A stretch of 64,000 bases of DNA, taken from contig NZ_PTIX01000001.1 in the NCBI RefSeq assembly GCF_002934265.1, positions 1-64,000 on the forward strand, written 5' to 3'. The notes under the pieces are model-generated. The model did not search any database. It saw nothing but the letters and a program-made list of their open reading frames with translations, and was not told where the DNA came from. The position numbers and the translations under genes are program-made. Source of the DNA: Actinokineospora auranticolor. GTDB lineage: Bacteria; Actinomycetota; Actinomycetes; Mycobacteriales; Pseudonocardiaceae. Every line of letters begins with the position of its first letter. Position 1 is the stretch's first letter. Positions 8,985-17,109 of the stretch are shown here, piece after piece.

Positions 8985-10286
8985 CTAGCCCGAGAACGCG
9001 GTGTTCAGCGCCTTGTTGGCGTCAGCCGTGGCCGCGTCCAGGGTCTTGGCACCGGTGAGGTACGCGGTCAGCATGTCCTTGAGGGGGTTCTGACCGGCCT
9101 CGATGGTGGCCCAGCCCGGGGTGGCCGGGACGGCCTTGCCGTTGGTCGACGCCTTCGCCATCGCGGCGTTCACCGGGTCGGACTGCAGCGCGGAGACGTC
9201 CTTGGAGGTGCCCGGGATCATGCCCGCCTTGGCGAAGTCCGCCTGGTACTTGTCGCTGGTGATCAGCTTCAGGTAGTCCTTGGCCAGGTCCTTGTTCTTG
9301 GCCTTGGCCGGGATCGCCAGGTTGGAGCCACCCTGGAAGACCGGCGCGGTCTGGCCCGCGGTCTTCGACGGGATCGGGAAGCCCGAGGTCTTGTCCTTGA
9401 TGGTCGGGTCGGACTTGGCCGCGGTCGCGACCTCCCACGGCAGACCGATCATCATCGCGACCTTGCCGCCGCCGTAGATGCCCGCCTGCTCGGGGGTCTG
9501 CTCGTCGGCGTCCTTCGGGGCCTTGGTGCCCGAGGCCTCAAGCAGCTGCTTGTAGAACTCGATACCGGCCTTGGCCTCGGGGGAGTCCAGCGTGGCGGTG
9601 AACTTGGTGCCGTCCTTCTTGGCGATGTCGCCACCCTCGTCGTAGATGAACGAGAGCAGGGCGTACCAGTTCTGGCCCGGCAGGTACAGCGGCTGGAAGT
9701 CCGGGTCGCTGCCGTACTTGGCCTTCAGCTTGGTGATGGCCTCGAGCCACTCGGCGCGCGAGGTGGGCGGGGTGGTGATGCCCGCCGCCTCGAACATGTC
9801 CTTGCGGTAGAGCACCTCGCGGTTGGCGGCGTAGAACGGGATGCCGTACTGCTTGCCGTCCCAGTTGCCGGAGTCCTTGAGGCTGGTCAGCCAGTTGGCG
9901 CCGTTGAAGTCGTTGACGCTGGCGGTCAGGTCCTCCAGCACGTCCTCGCTGGCGAACTTCGGCGCCTGGGTGTTGCCGACCTCGATGATGTCCGGGGCGT
10001 CGTTACCGGACAGCGCGGTGGTCAGCTTGTCCTGGATGCCGTTCCACTGCTGCTCTTCGAACTTGACGGTGACGTCCTTGTGGGAGTCCTGGAACTCCTT
10101 GTGCAGGGCCTCGACCAGCGTCTTGGGCGCCGAGCCGTTCATCAGCCACACGGTCAGCGTGCGGGGGCCCGCGGGCGGGGCGGCGGAGGTCGTGTTGGTG
10201 CCCGCGTCGCCACCCGACCCGGCGCAGCCCGAGACCGCGAGGGCGATCGCGACCCCCCCGACCATTGCCTTCGACCAACTTCTCAC
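8985..10286 (-). CDS. dasA: chitobiose-binding lipoprotein of the das ABC transporter
   Basis: A 433-aa solute-binding protein of the family 1 sugar class. A lipoprotein signal with lipobox LAVSGC places the modified cysteine at residue 21, followed by a Gly/Thr/Pro linker (~22-42). The mature region has the family pattern (LTVWLMNG, SGNDAPDIIEVGNTQ, GLPWEVA). It is the first gene of the dasABC operon. A near-perfect dre operator lies 60 bases before the start, so DasR repression is expected. It diverges from dasR, the standard das arrangement. Confidence 0.93.
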   Translation of the reverse strand: MRSWSKAMVGGVAIALAVSGCAGSGGDAGTNTTSAAPPAGPRTLTVWLMNGSAPKTLVEALHKEFQDSHKDVTVKFEEQQWNGIQDKLTTALSGNDAPDIIEVGNTQAPKFASEDVLEDLTASVNDFNGANWLTSLKDSGNWDGKQYGIPFYAANREVLYRKDMFEAAGITTPPTSRAEWLEAITKLKAKYGSDPDFQPLYLPGQNWYALLSFIYDEGGDIAKKDGTKFTATLDSPEAKAGIEFYKQLLEASGTKAPKDADEQTPEQAGIYGGGKVAMMIGLPWEVATAAKSDPTIKDKTSGFPIPSKTAGQTAPVFQGGSNLAIPAKAKNKDLAKDYLKLITSDKYQADFAKAGMIPGTSKDVSALQSDPVNAAMAKASTNGKAVPATPGWATIEAGQNPLKDMLTAYLTGAKTLDAATADANKALNTAFSG

Positions 10287-10345
10287 AGTGATGCATTCCT
10301 TCCGGACGCTGCTCCGCCCGACGTGGGTGGAGCGAAGGACTTGAG

Positions 10346-10357
10346 TGGTTTAGACCA
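10346..10357. promoter_or_regulatory. dre operator in the dasA-dasR divergent promoter
   Basis: TGGTTTAGACCA, embedded in AGTGGTTTAGACCATT, differs from the DasR consensus core TGGTCTAGACCA at one position. It lies 60 bases upstream of dasA and 113 bases upstream of dasR, so it could control both. A partial second copy, AGTGGTCCGTACT, follows at 10368-10380. Confidence 0.85.
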
Positions 10358-10469
10358 TTGCGATTAGAGTGGTCCGTACTTCTCGGGCTTGTCAAGATAA
10401 ATGCTTAAACGTGACATCAGATGTCCGTCTCGACGCGGGTCGCCGACGCATGGGCGAGCAAGGAACAAC

Positions 10470-11234
10470 ATGGGTGAGAACCTGCCCGGCGATGCCGTGG
10501 AAAACGGTAAGAAATCGCCTCGAACGCCGAAGCACTGGGAACTCAAGGAGCGGCTCGCGGAGCTGCTGCGGGTGGTGTCCCCCGGTGGGTCGCTGCCCGG
10601 TGAGCGGGCACTGGCCAGCGAGTTCGGCGTGTCCCGCACGACCGTGCGCAAGGCCCTCGCGGAGCTGACCGCGGAGGGCAGGCTGACGCGGGTGCACGGC
10701 AGCGGCACGTTCGCGGGGGAGGGCAAGCTGACCCAGCGGTTGCAGCTGTCCTCCTACACCGAGGACATGCGCTCGCACGGCCGCAGACCGACGTCTTCCC
10801 TGCTCGACGCCCGGATAGGGGCCGCGGACCCGGAGCTGGCGGCGCTGCTGGGCATCCGCTCCGGCGACGACGTGCTGCGCCTGCGCAGGCTCCGGCGGGC
10901 CGACGGGGAGCCGATGGCGATCGAGACCTCGCGGCTGCCGCTGCCCCGGTTCCCCGGCCTGGACCGGTACGTGGGCGACAGCTCGCTCTACGGCGTCCTC
11001 TACGAGCACTACGGCGTGGAGCTGGGGCACGCCGAGGAGACGATCGAGACCGCGCTGGCCACCCCGGCGGAGGCGGCGCTGCTCGGAAACGAGGCTGGCG
11101 CGCTCATGCTCCTGCTCTCGCGGCATTCCTTCGACACCGAGGGCAGACCCGTGGAATGGGTCCGCTCGGTTTACCGGGGCGACCGTTACAAGTTCGTTGC
11201 GACCCTCGTGTCGCCGCAATCGCTGGACACGTGA
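10470..11234 (+). CDS. dasR: GntR/HutC-family repressor, DasR homologue
   Basis: A 254-aa regulator. A winged helix-turn-helix spans ~20-88 (LPGERALASEFGVSRTTVRKAL, then GRLTRVHGSGTF) and a UTRA effector domain ~100-245 (ETSRLPLPRFPGL, then YGVLYEHYGVEL). In Streptomyces DasR represses chitin and GlcNAc genes and is released by glucosamine-6-phosphate. Evidence for this identity: divergent from dasA, and four dre-like sites nearby. The ATG at 10470 has AGGA 6 bases upstream; an in-frame ATG at 10401 would add 23 residues outside the family pattern. A hairpin terminator follows the stop. Confidence 0.92.
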   Translation: MGENLPGDAVENGKKSPRTPKHWELKERLAELLRVVSPGGSLPGERALASEFGVSRTTVRKALAELTAEGRLTRVHGSGTFAGEGKLTQRLQLSSYTEDMRSHGRRPTSSLLDARIGAADPELAALLGIRSGDDVLRLRRLRRADGEPMAIETSRLPLPRFPGLDRYVGDSSLYGVLYEHYGVELGHAEETIETALATPAEAALLGNEAGALMLLLSRHSFDTEGRPVEWVRSVYRGDRYKFVATLVSPQSLDT

Positions 11235-11241
11235 GCAGGAT

Positions 11242-11271
11242 TTCCGGCCCGGCGGCTCTGTCGGGCCGGAA
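11242..11271. terminator. terminator after dasR
   Basis: The 10-bp perfect stem TTCCGGCCCG (11242-11251) with CGGGCCGGAA (11262-11271) has a 10-base loop and is followed by TGTTTT. It lies 8 bases after the dasR stop, between convergent dasR and the second GH20 gene. Confidence 0.85.
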
Positions 11272-11356
11272 TGTTTTCGACTAGCGCCCCGCGCGCCAGT
11301 CGGACTTGTTGTCGGACCGGTTCTGCCTCGCTTCCTCGGTGGGGACCAACCGGTGT

Positions 11357-12877
11357 TCACCGGCCCGGGATCGCGCGGCCCGGCACGCCGGGTCTGCGCT
11401 GCCATGGCCGGGGACCCGCCGGTGGGCGGTACTCGACCCCCAGCGCGTCGAGCCTGGGCAGGTGGTGGTCGGCCACCCGCGCCAGGAACTCCGCCTGGAC
11501 CCGCTCGTCGGTCTCCGCCCGTGGACTCCAGACCACCTCGGCGAAGGCGGCGAGCCGGGGGAAGGCAGCGTAATCGACCCGGCGCGGATTGTCGAAGTGC
11601 TCCGACCACAGGTTGGCCTGCGCGCCGAGCACCCGGTGGTGGGCGCTCGCGGGCAGGTCGGGCGGGATCGGCTCGTAGGCCCGGACGTCGGCGAGGGTGC
11701 GCACGTACCCGACGGGCACCGGCTCGTCCGGGTGGTCGGACTGCCGGTGGTCGAGGTAGACCTTCGTCTCCGGGCACATGACGACATCGTGCCCCGCGAG
11801 CGCCGCCCGCACACCTGCGGCCTCACCCCGCCAGGAGGCGACGGCCGCGCCGTCGGGCAGCTCGCCCGCGTCCAGGATCTCGTCCCAACCGAGCACCCGG
11901 CGGCCGTGCCCGGCGAGGTGTTCGGCCAGCTCACGGAGGAACCAGCCGTGCAGCTCGGCCACCGAGTCCAGGCCGAGTTCGTCGGCGCGCTGCTTCACCG
12001 CGACCGACTCGTGCCACTGGTCGGCGTGCACCTCGTCGCCGCCGAGGCACACGAACGGGGCGTCGAAGACGTCCACGACGTGGTCGAGCACGGTCCGGTA
12101 GAAGTCCAGTGTGGATTCCGCCGGGTCGAGCACGCACCTGCTCTCGCCCCAGGCGTGCCAGACCGCCACCGGCTCCTTGGTGACCCCGAGCTCGGGGTAG
12201 GCGGCGATGGCGGCCTGGCTGTGCCCGGGGACGTCGACCTCGGGCACCACCGTGATCTGCCGGGCGCGCGCGTACGCGACGATCTCCCGCAGGTCGGCGG
12301 TGGTGTAGTAGCCGCCGTGCGGGCGGTTGTCGTGGGTCTCGTCGCCGTCCACCTGGCGGCCGACCCACGAGCCGTGCCGCCAGGCGCCCACCTCGGTGAG
12401 CTTCGGGAAGGCGGGGACCTCGAGCCGCCAGCCCTGGTCGTCGGTGAGGTGGAAGTGCAGCACGTTGAGCTTGTGCGCGGCCATCAGGTCGAGGAAGCGC
12501 AGCACCCCGGCCTTGGGGATGAAGTGCCGGGCCACGTCCAGCAGCACGCCGCGCCAGCCGAACCTGGGGTGGTCCTCGACCTCCCCGCAGGGGAGCGTCC
12601 ACGCGCCGACGTGGATGTCGGCGGCGCGGAACGCGTCTGGTCCCAGCAGCTGGCGCAGCGTCTGCGTGGCGTGGAAGGCGCCAGCGGCGTCGTGCGCGAC
12701 GGCGGTGACACCGTTCTCCGCTATGGAAAGCCGGTATCCCCCCGGAGCGGGCACGGCGACCGGGTCCAGTGCCACGGTGGCGGGGTCGAGCACCGCCGCG
12801 ACCGAGGCCACCGCGTACCGGCCCGGCGCGGGGCGGGCGGCGACGGGCCTGGGGAGCAGGGTCTCGAAGCCGGTCAT
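11357..12877 (-). CDS. second GH20 beta-N-acetylhexosaminidase
   Basis: A 506-aa GH20 enzyme distinct from the one at 5422. A GH20b domain (~1-120) precedes a barrel with the catalytic pair Asp281-Glu282 in CLGGDEVHA. No signal peptide is evident, so it is probably cytoplasmic. It converges on dasR. A palindrome TTGCG-N5-TGCAA sits 27 bases upstream and resembles sites before the other GH20 gene and between the D-amino-acid operon and kinase/IclR genes. No dre site is seen upstream, so its control may differ from that of the das genes. Two GH20 enzymes suggest different chain lengths or linkages, such as muropeptide-derived sugars, but the sequence does not decide this. Confidence 0.92.
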   Translation of the reverse strand: MTGFETLLPRPVAARPAPGRYAVASVAAVLDPATVALDPVAVPAPGGYRLSIAENGVTAVAHDAAGAFHATQTLRQLLGPDAFRAADIHVGAWTLPCGEVEDHPRFGWRGVLLDVARHFIPKAGVLRFLDLMAAHKLNVLHFHLTDDQGWRLEVPAFPKLTEVGAWRHGSWVGRQVDGDETHDNRPHGGYYTTADLREIVAYARARQITVVPEVDVPGHSQAAIAAYPELGVTKEPVAVWHAWGESRCVLDPAESTLDFYRTVLDHVVDVFDAPFVCLGGDEVHADQWHESVAVKQRADELGLDSVAELHGWFLRELAEHLAGHGRRVLGWDEILDAGELPDGAAVASWRGEAAGVRAALAGHDVVMCPETKVYLDHRQSDHPDEPVPVGYVRTLADVRAYEPIPPDLPASAHHRVLGAQANLWSEHFDNPRRVDYAAFPRLAAFAEVVWSPRAETDERVQAEFLARVADHHLPRLDALGVEYRPPAGPRPWQRRPGVPGRAIPGR

Positions 12878-12903
12878 CCCGCAGGAATCCCTTCCACCTT
12901 TGG

Positions 12904-12918
12904 TTGCGCCATGTGCAA
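12904..12918. promoter_or_regulatory. candidate IclR-type palindrome before the second GH20 gene
   Basis: TTGCG-N5-TGCAA lies within a longer inverted repeat, TGGTTGC (12901-12907) and GCAACCA (12915-12921). Nine of the ten arm positions agree with the sites at 5106-5120 and 17018-17032. It lies 27 bases before the GH20 start. The IclR regulator encoded at 18129 is the nearest candidate binder (inference). Confidence 0.55.
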
Positions 12919-12986
12919 CCACTGTTTCACTGCCCGCAATGCCGCAGATCGTAGATCGGCGACCGAACCGGCACAAGTTCCCCCGA

Positions 12987-13991
12987 TCAGGGGGCGAGCA
13001 CGGTCACCCAGCAGGCGCCCTGGACGGTGGCGGCCTTCTCGGGGGTGCCCAGCCGGCCCGTCGCCGGGTCCCTCGGCAACATGGTGACCAGGCTCGACCG
13101 CTCGTTCGCCACGTACAGCCAACGGTCGTCGCGGGCGAACGCGCAGTGCCTCGGCCAGGCGCCTCCGGTCGAAGCGGTCTGGACCAATTTCGGTTGGCCG
13201 GACTCTACCCCCAGCACCGCGACCGCGTCTTCCCCCCGGGTGGTGGCGTAGACGAACCGGCCGTCCGGGCTGACCAGCACCTCGGCCGGGTAGGTCGGCG
13301 ACGGCGCGCCGGAGCCGAGCACGCTCGTCTCGGACACCGCGGTGAGCGTGCCCGCCGTCGCGTCCCAGCGCGCCTCGATGAGCACGGCGCGCTGCTCGCC
13401 GAGCAGGAACACGCGCCGACCGTCCGGGTGGAACGCCAGGTGCCGGGGGCCGGTGCCCCGGGTGGTGGTCAGCTTGGAGTGGGTGCTGATGGCACCCGAG
13501 TTCTGGTCGACCTTGTGCACGAACACGGCGTCGGCCCCCAGGTCGACCGACAGCAGCCACTGCCCGGTCGGGTCGGGGATGACCTGGTGCGCGTGCGGCT
13601 GCGCGCCCTCGTGCCGCACGACGCTCGCCATCGCGCCGATGCGGCCGTCGGTGCCCAGCGGGTGGGTGGCGACCCGGCCGTCGGTGTAGTGCGCGGTCAC
13701 CAGGAACCGGCCGTGCACCGCCAGGTGCGTCGGGCCCGCGCCGCCGGATGGGCGGGTGCTCAGCACCCGGGGGACCAGCGGGTCCCGGACGTCGATCGCG
13801 GTCACCTTGCCGGTGGGCACCAGTTCCGACGTCGCGTACAGGGTGCGGCGGTCGGCCGAGAGCGCCAGCGCCGACGGCTCGCGCACGGCGCCGAGGACGC
13901 CGGGCGCGCCGGGGCGGTCGTCGGTCGCCCCGGCGTAGCCGAGGCCCTGACCGCTGAGGGTGCCGATGTAGAGGGTGCTGTGTTGGACCAC
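12987..13991 (-). CDS. lactonase family seven-bladed beta-propeller (6-phosphogluconolactonase-like)
   Basis: A 334-aa protein of the YbhE/Pgl-type lactonase family. Repeated blades are visible (REPSALALSADRRTLYATSE, GPTHLAVHGRFLVTA, GPRHLAFHPDGRRVF, VLVSPDGRFVYATTRG). It likely opens a sugar-acid lactone; the substrate is not identifiable, though its place beside a sugar kinase suggests an oxidised sugar route. The GTG at 13991 is chosen because AGGAG lies 6 bases upstream. An ATG at 14072 directly abuts the upstream stop codon but adds 27 residues that do not look like the family. It is the last gene of the operon with the aminoacylase and deaminase genes. Confidence 0.85.
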   Translation of the reverse strand: MVQHSTLYIGTLSGQGLGYAGATDDRPGAPGVLGAVREPSALALSADRRTLYATSELVPTGKVTAIDVRDPLVPRVLSTRPSGGAGPTHLAVHGRFLVTAHYTDGRVATHPLGTDGRIGAMASVVRHEGAQPHAHQVIPDPTGQWLLSVDLGADAVFVHKVDQNSGAISTHSKLTTTRGTGPRHLAFHPDGRRVFLLGEQRAVLIEARWDATAGTLTAVSETSVLGSGAPSPTYPAEVLVSPDGRFVYATTRGEDAVAVLGVESGQPKLVQTASTGGAWPRHCAFARDDRWLYVANERSSLVTMLPRDPATGRLGTPEKAATVQGACWVTVLAP

Positions 13992-14072
13992 GTCACGCTC
14001 CTGCTCTGGTCGTGGTGGGCTGGGCGCCGCGGTCCCCGACCGGTCGGGTAACGCGACCGCGTCGGTGGGCAT

Positions 14073-15674
14073 TCAAGCGCCCGCCCGTCGGATGGAGTGG
14101 CCGGGCAGCGCCCCGGTGGGGACGCCGTCCGAGAGCACCGGCACCCCGTTGACCAGCACGTGCGGGATTCCGCGCGCTGCCTGCCGGGGTTGGTCGTAGG
14201 TGGCGGTGTCGCTGATGGTGGTGGGGTCGAACAGGACCAGGTCCGCGGCGTAGCCGGGGCGCACCAGGCCCCGGTCGGTCAGCCGCAGCCTGCGCGCGGC
14301 GCGCCCGGTCAGGTGCGCCACGCACTCCTCGACGCTGAGCACGCCCAACTCGCGGACGTAGTGGCCGAGGTAGCGGGGGAAGGTGCCCCAGGCCCGCGGG
14401 TGCGGGCGGTCGCCGACGAGCAGCCCGTCGCTGCCGCCGGTGTGCGCGGGGTGGCGCATGATCGCCCGCACGTTGTCCTCGTGGCCGACGTGCATCAGGC
14501 ACGACGTGCCCAGCCGCTCGGCCACCAGCGTGTCGGCGAACAGGTCGAACGGCGCCACGCCCGCGGCGGCGGCCGAGTCGGCGACCGTGCGGCCGACCAG
14601 GTGCCGGTGCTCGTCGCGGCGCACGCCGTTGATCTCGATGGTGCCCCAGTCCACGGGCACGCCGTGGCAGCCGTCGGAACCGGTGACCTCCAACGCCTCC
14701 CGGATCCGCGCCCGCCCGTCCACATCGGACAACCGGACCACGGTCGCGTCCGCGCCGCCCTCGGCGGCCCAGCTCGGCAGCAGCGCGGAGAGGTAGGTCG
14801 CGCCCGCGAGGTACGGGTACGTGTCGAGGGTGATGTCGGCGCCGCGCGCGATCGCGTCGTCGAGCAGCGCCAGCAGGTCGACCGCGCGGCCCTCGTTCAC
14901 GGGGAAATTCATGGTGGCGTGGGCCAGGTGCAGCGGGCAGCCGGTGCGCAGGCTCAGCTCCACCATCTCCCGGTACGCCGCCAGCGCGCCCGCGCCGTAG
15001 CTGCGGTGGTGCGGGCTGAAGAACCCGTCGTGCGCGGCGACGACCTCGCACAGCGCGGTCAGCTCGGCGTTGTCGGCGTACATGCCCGGCGCGTAGGTCA
15101 GCCCGGCGGACAGGCCGACGGCGCCCTCGCGCAGCCCCCGCGCGGTGATCTCTCGCATCCGCTCGACCTCCGCGGCCGTGGCCGGGCGGTCGTCCCAGCC
15201 CAGCACCAGCATCCGCACGGTGCCGTGCGGCACCAGGTAGGCGGCGTTCACCGCGATGCCCAGGTCGAGGCGGCCCAGGTAGCAGCCCACTTCCCGCCAG
15301 TTCCAGGAGAACCCCTCGGGATCGCCGTTCCAGCCCGCGAGCTGCGCGCGCAGCACCTCCAGCGTGCGGTCGTCGACCGGCGCGTACGACAAGCCGTCCT
15401 GGCCGAGCACCTCCAGCGTCACACCCTGCGACACCTTCGCCAGGTGGTCGGGTTCGGCCAGCAGCCGCAGGTCCGAGTGCGAGTGCATATCGATGAACCC
15501 GGGCGCCAGCACCAGACCGTCGGCGTCCACGACCGTCGACGCACCGGTCAGGGCACCCGCGGGGTCGATCTCGGCGATGCGCCCGGCGGCGACCCGGACG
15601 TCGGCCCGGTAACCGGGGGAGCCGGTGCCGTCGACGACGGTGGCTCCGCGGAAGAGGAAGTCGGGTGCGGTCAT
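14073..15674 (-). CDS. N-acyl-D-amino-acid deacylase (D-aminoacylase)
   Basis: A 533-aa zinc amidohydrolase that removes the acyl group from N-acyl-D-amino acids. The metal motif FIDMHSHSD (His64, His66) is near the N-terminus. Further metal-site elements follow: HHRSYG, LHLAHATM and a late GSDGLLVGDRPHP. The D-aminoacylase-type hallmark APGMYADNAEL is present. The ATG at 15674 follows the deaminase stop by one base, so translation is coupled. Its product, a free D-amino acid, is the natural substrate for the deaminase encoded just upstream. Confidence 0.9.
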   Translation of the reverse strand: MTAPDFLFRGATVVDGTGSPGYRADVRVAAGRIAEIDPAGALTGASTVVDADGLVLAPGFIDMHSHSDLRLLAEPDHLAKVSQGVTLEVLGQDGLSYAPVDDRTLEVLRAQLAGWNGDPEGFSWNWREVGCYLGRLDLGIAVNAAYLVPHGTVRMLVLGWDDRPATAAEVERMREITARGLREGAVGLSAGLTYAPGMYADNAELTALCEVVAAHDGFFSPHHRSYGAGALAAYREMVELSLRTGCPLHLAHATMNFPVNEGRAVDLLALLDDAIARGADITLDTYPYLAGATYLSALLPSWAAEGGADATVVRLSDVDGRARIREALEVTGSDGCHGVPVDWGTIEINGVRRDEHRHLVGRTVADSAAAAGVAPFDLFADTLVAERLGTSCLMHVGHEDNVRAIMRHPAHTGGSDGLLVGDRPHPRAWGTFPRYLGHYVRELGVLSVEECVAHLTGRAARRLRLTDRGLVRPGYAADLVLFDPTTISDTATYDQPRQAARGIPHVLVNGVPVLSDGVPTGALPGHSIRRAGA

Positions 15675-15675
15675 G

Positions 15676-16977
15676 TCAGAAGAAGGTACGGACAAGGTCG
15701 ACCACGGTCTCCCCGTCGGTACCGGTGAGCGGCAACAGTTGCCACTTGTCGAACACCGTGCACGGGTGCGACAGGCCGAGGCCCACCCAGTCGCCCACCT
15801 CGACGCGCGTACCCGGCTCCAGGGCGAGGAAGCCGTGCTGGTCGTTGAGCGCGGTCATCCGCGCGCCGCTGAGCGACCGCGTCCCCCCGGCGGTGCGCAG
15901 CAGCTGCGGCTCGGGGAGATCGATGTCGTACGGCACGTCCCGCTTGCCCACGGCCAGCAGCGCCAGACCGGGCTCGGGGCACGACGTCACCTGCGCCCAC
16001 GCGCGCAGCGCGGATCGCAGCGGCGGGACGGAACCCAGTCGGGACCGCTCGCCGAGCGGGGAGATGCCGCGGTAGAAGCCGTCGTCGTGGGTGATGTAGG
16101 CGCCGCTGCGCAGCACCGGCAACACCTGGAGACCATCCGGCCACGGCGCGGTCAGCGCGTCGGCGACGCGGTCGAAGAAGGCGCTGCCACCGGCGGTGAC
16201 GATCACGTCGTCGGTCTCGAACCGCTCGCGCAGCATGACCGTCGTCGCGCGCACCCGGTCGAGGAAGGTGTCCACGGCGCGCAGGGACTCGGCGCTGGAG
16301 TCGTGGCCCGCCGGACCCTCGTAGCCGCCGACGCCGACCAGGCGCAGCACCGGGCTCGCCACCACGGCGTCGGCCACGGCGCGCGCGGTCGCGTCCTCCC
16401 GGACCCCGGTCCGCCCGCCGGGCACGCCGACCTCGACGAGCACGTCGACGGGACGGGTCGCGCCCGCGGCGGTCAGGTGCTCGGTCATCAGCTCGGCGCC
16501 GCGCGTCGAGTCGACCCAGCAGGCGAACTCGAAGCCGGGGTCGGCGGCCAGTTCGGCGGCCAGCCAGGCGAGGCCGTCCGGGTCGAGCAGCTCGTTGCCG
16601 AAGAGCACCCGGCTCACCCCGAACGCCCGGTAGACGCGCAGCTGGCCGATGGTGGCGGCGGTGATCGCCCACGCGCCGTGGTCGATCTGCCGGGCGAACA
16701 GCGCGGGGGCCATGGTCGTCTTGCCGTGCGGGGCGAGCAGCAGGCCGCGCTCGGCGGACCACGCGGCCATGGTGGCCAGGTTGTGCTCGACGGCGGCGTT
16801 GTCCAGGGCCACGATCGGGCCGGTGAACCCGTCGCGGAACAGGCCGGGGCGGGCGGCCACGGCGTCGGCGACGGTCCGGCCGAACAGCCGGTGCGGCACC
16901 GATTTGAACCGCCAGTCGAGCGTCTCCCCGGCCAGGCGGGCCACGGCGTCGCGGTCGATGCTCGCCCGGTCCGACAC
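15676..16977 (-). CDS. PLP-dependent D-amino-acid deaminase (DSD1/D-serine dehydratase-like)
   Basis: A 433-aa fold-type III (alanine-racemase-like) enzyme. PLP lysine is Lys86 in APHGKTTMAP. The C-terminal D-serine dehydratase-like domain has GLSHPCTVFDKW, whose His and Cys are the zinc ligands in this family. It is expected to convert D-serine or a related beta-hydroxy D-amino acid to an enamine and then a 2-keto acid plus ammonia. First gene of a three-gene operon (deaminase, aminoacylase, lactonase). The GTG at 16977 has GAAGGGGG upstream. RidA, which destroys the enamine made by such enzymes, is encoded 2 kb away. Confidence 0.88.
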   Translation of the reverse strand: MSDRASIDRDAVARLAGETLDWRFKSVPHRLFGRTVADAVAARPGLFRDGFTGPIVALDNAAVEHNLATMAAWSAERGLLLAPHGKTTMAPALFARQIDHGAWAITAATIGQLRVYRAFGVSRVLFGNELLDPDGLAWLAAELAADPGFEFACWVDSTRGAELMTEHLTAAGATRPVDVLVEVGVPGGRTGVREDATARAVADAVVASPVLRLVGVGGYEGPAGHDSSAESLRAVDTFLDRVRATTVMLRERFETDDVIVTAGGSAFFDRVADALTAPWPDGLQVLPVLRSGAYITHDDGFYRGISPLGERSRLGSVPPLRSALRAWAQVTSCPEPGLALLAVGKRDVPYDIDLPEPQLLRTAGGTRSLSGARMTALNDQHGFLALEPGTRVEVGDWVGLGLSHPCTVFDKWQLLPLTGTDGETVVDLVRTFF

Positions 16978-17017
16978 GGGTGACCCCCTTCTCGGTGCCT
17001 GCTCGCCATCCCGACTG

Positions 17018-17067
17018 TTGCGTGTCGCGCAACGGCAAGTGCGCTATGTGATACACAGTGTGTAGCA
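17018..17067. promoter_or_regulatory. two palindromes in the deaminase / kinase-IclR divergent promoter
   Basis: The first is TTGCG-TGTCG-CGCAA (17018-17032), 14 of 15 bases identical to the site at 5106-5120. The second, 17049-17067, is a near-perfect 19-base palindrome centred on G17058 with arms TGATACACA and TGTGTAGCA (one mismatch). Both lie in the 132-base gap between divergent genes, one of whose operons encodes an IclR regulator. Such regulators usually bind their own divergent promoter. Confidence 0.65.
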
Positions 17068-17109
17068 TTCCGCGGGTGCCGGTCAATTTCACCGGTTGCC
17101 GAAGGGTGG

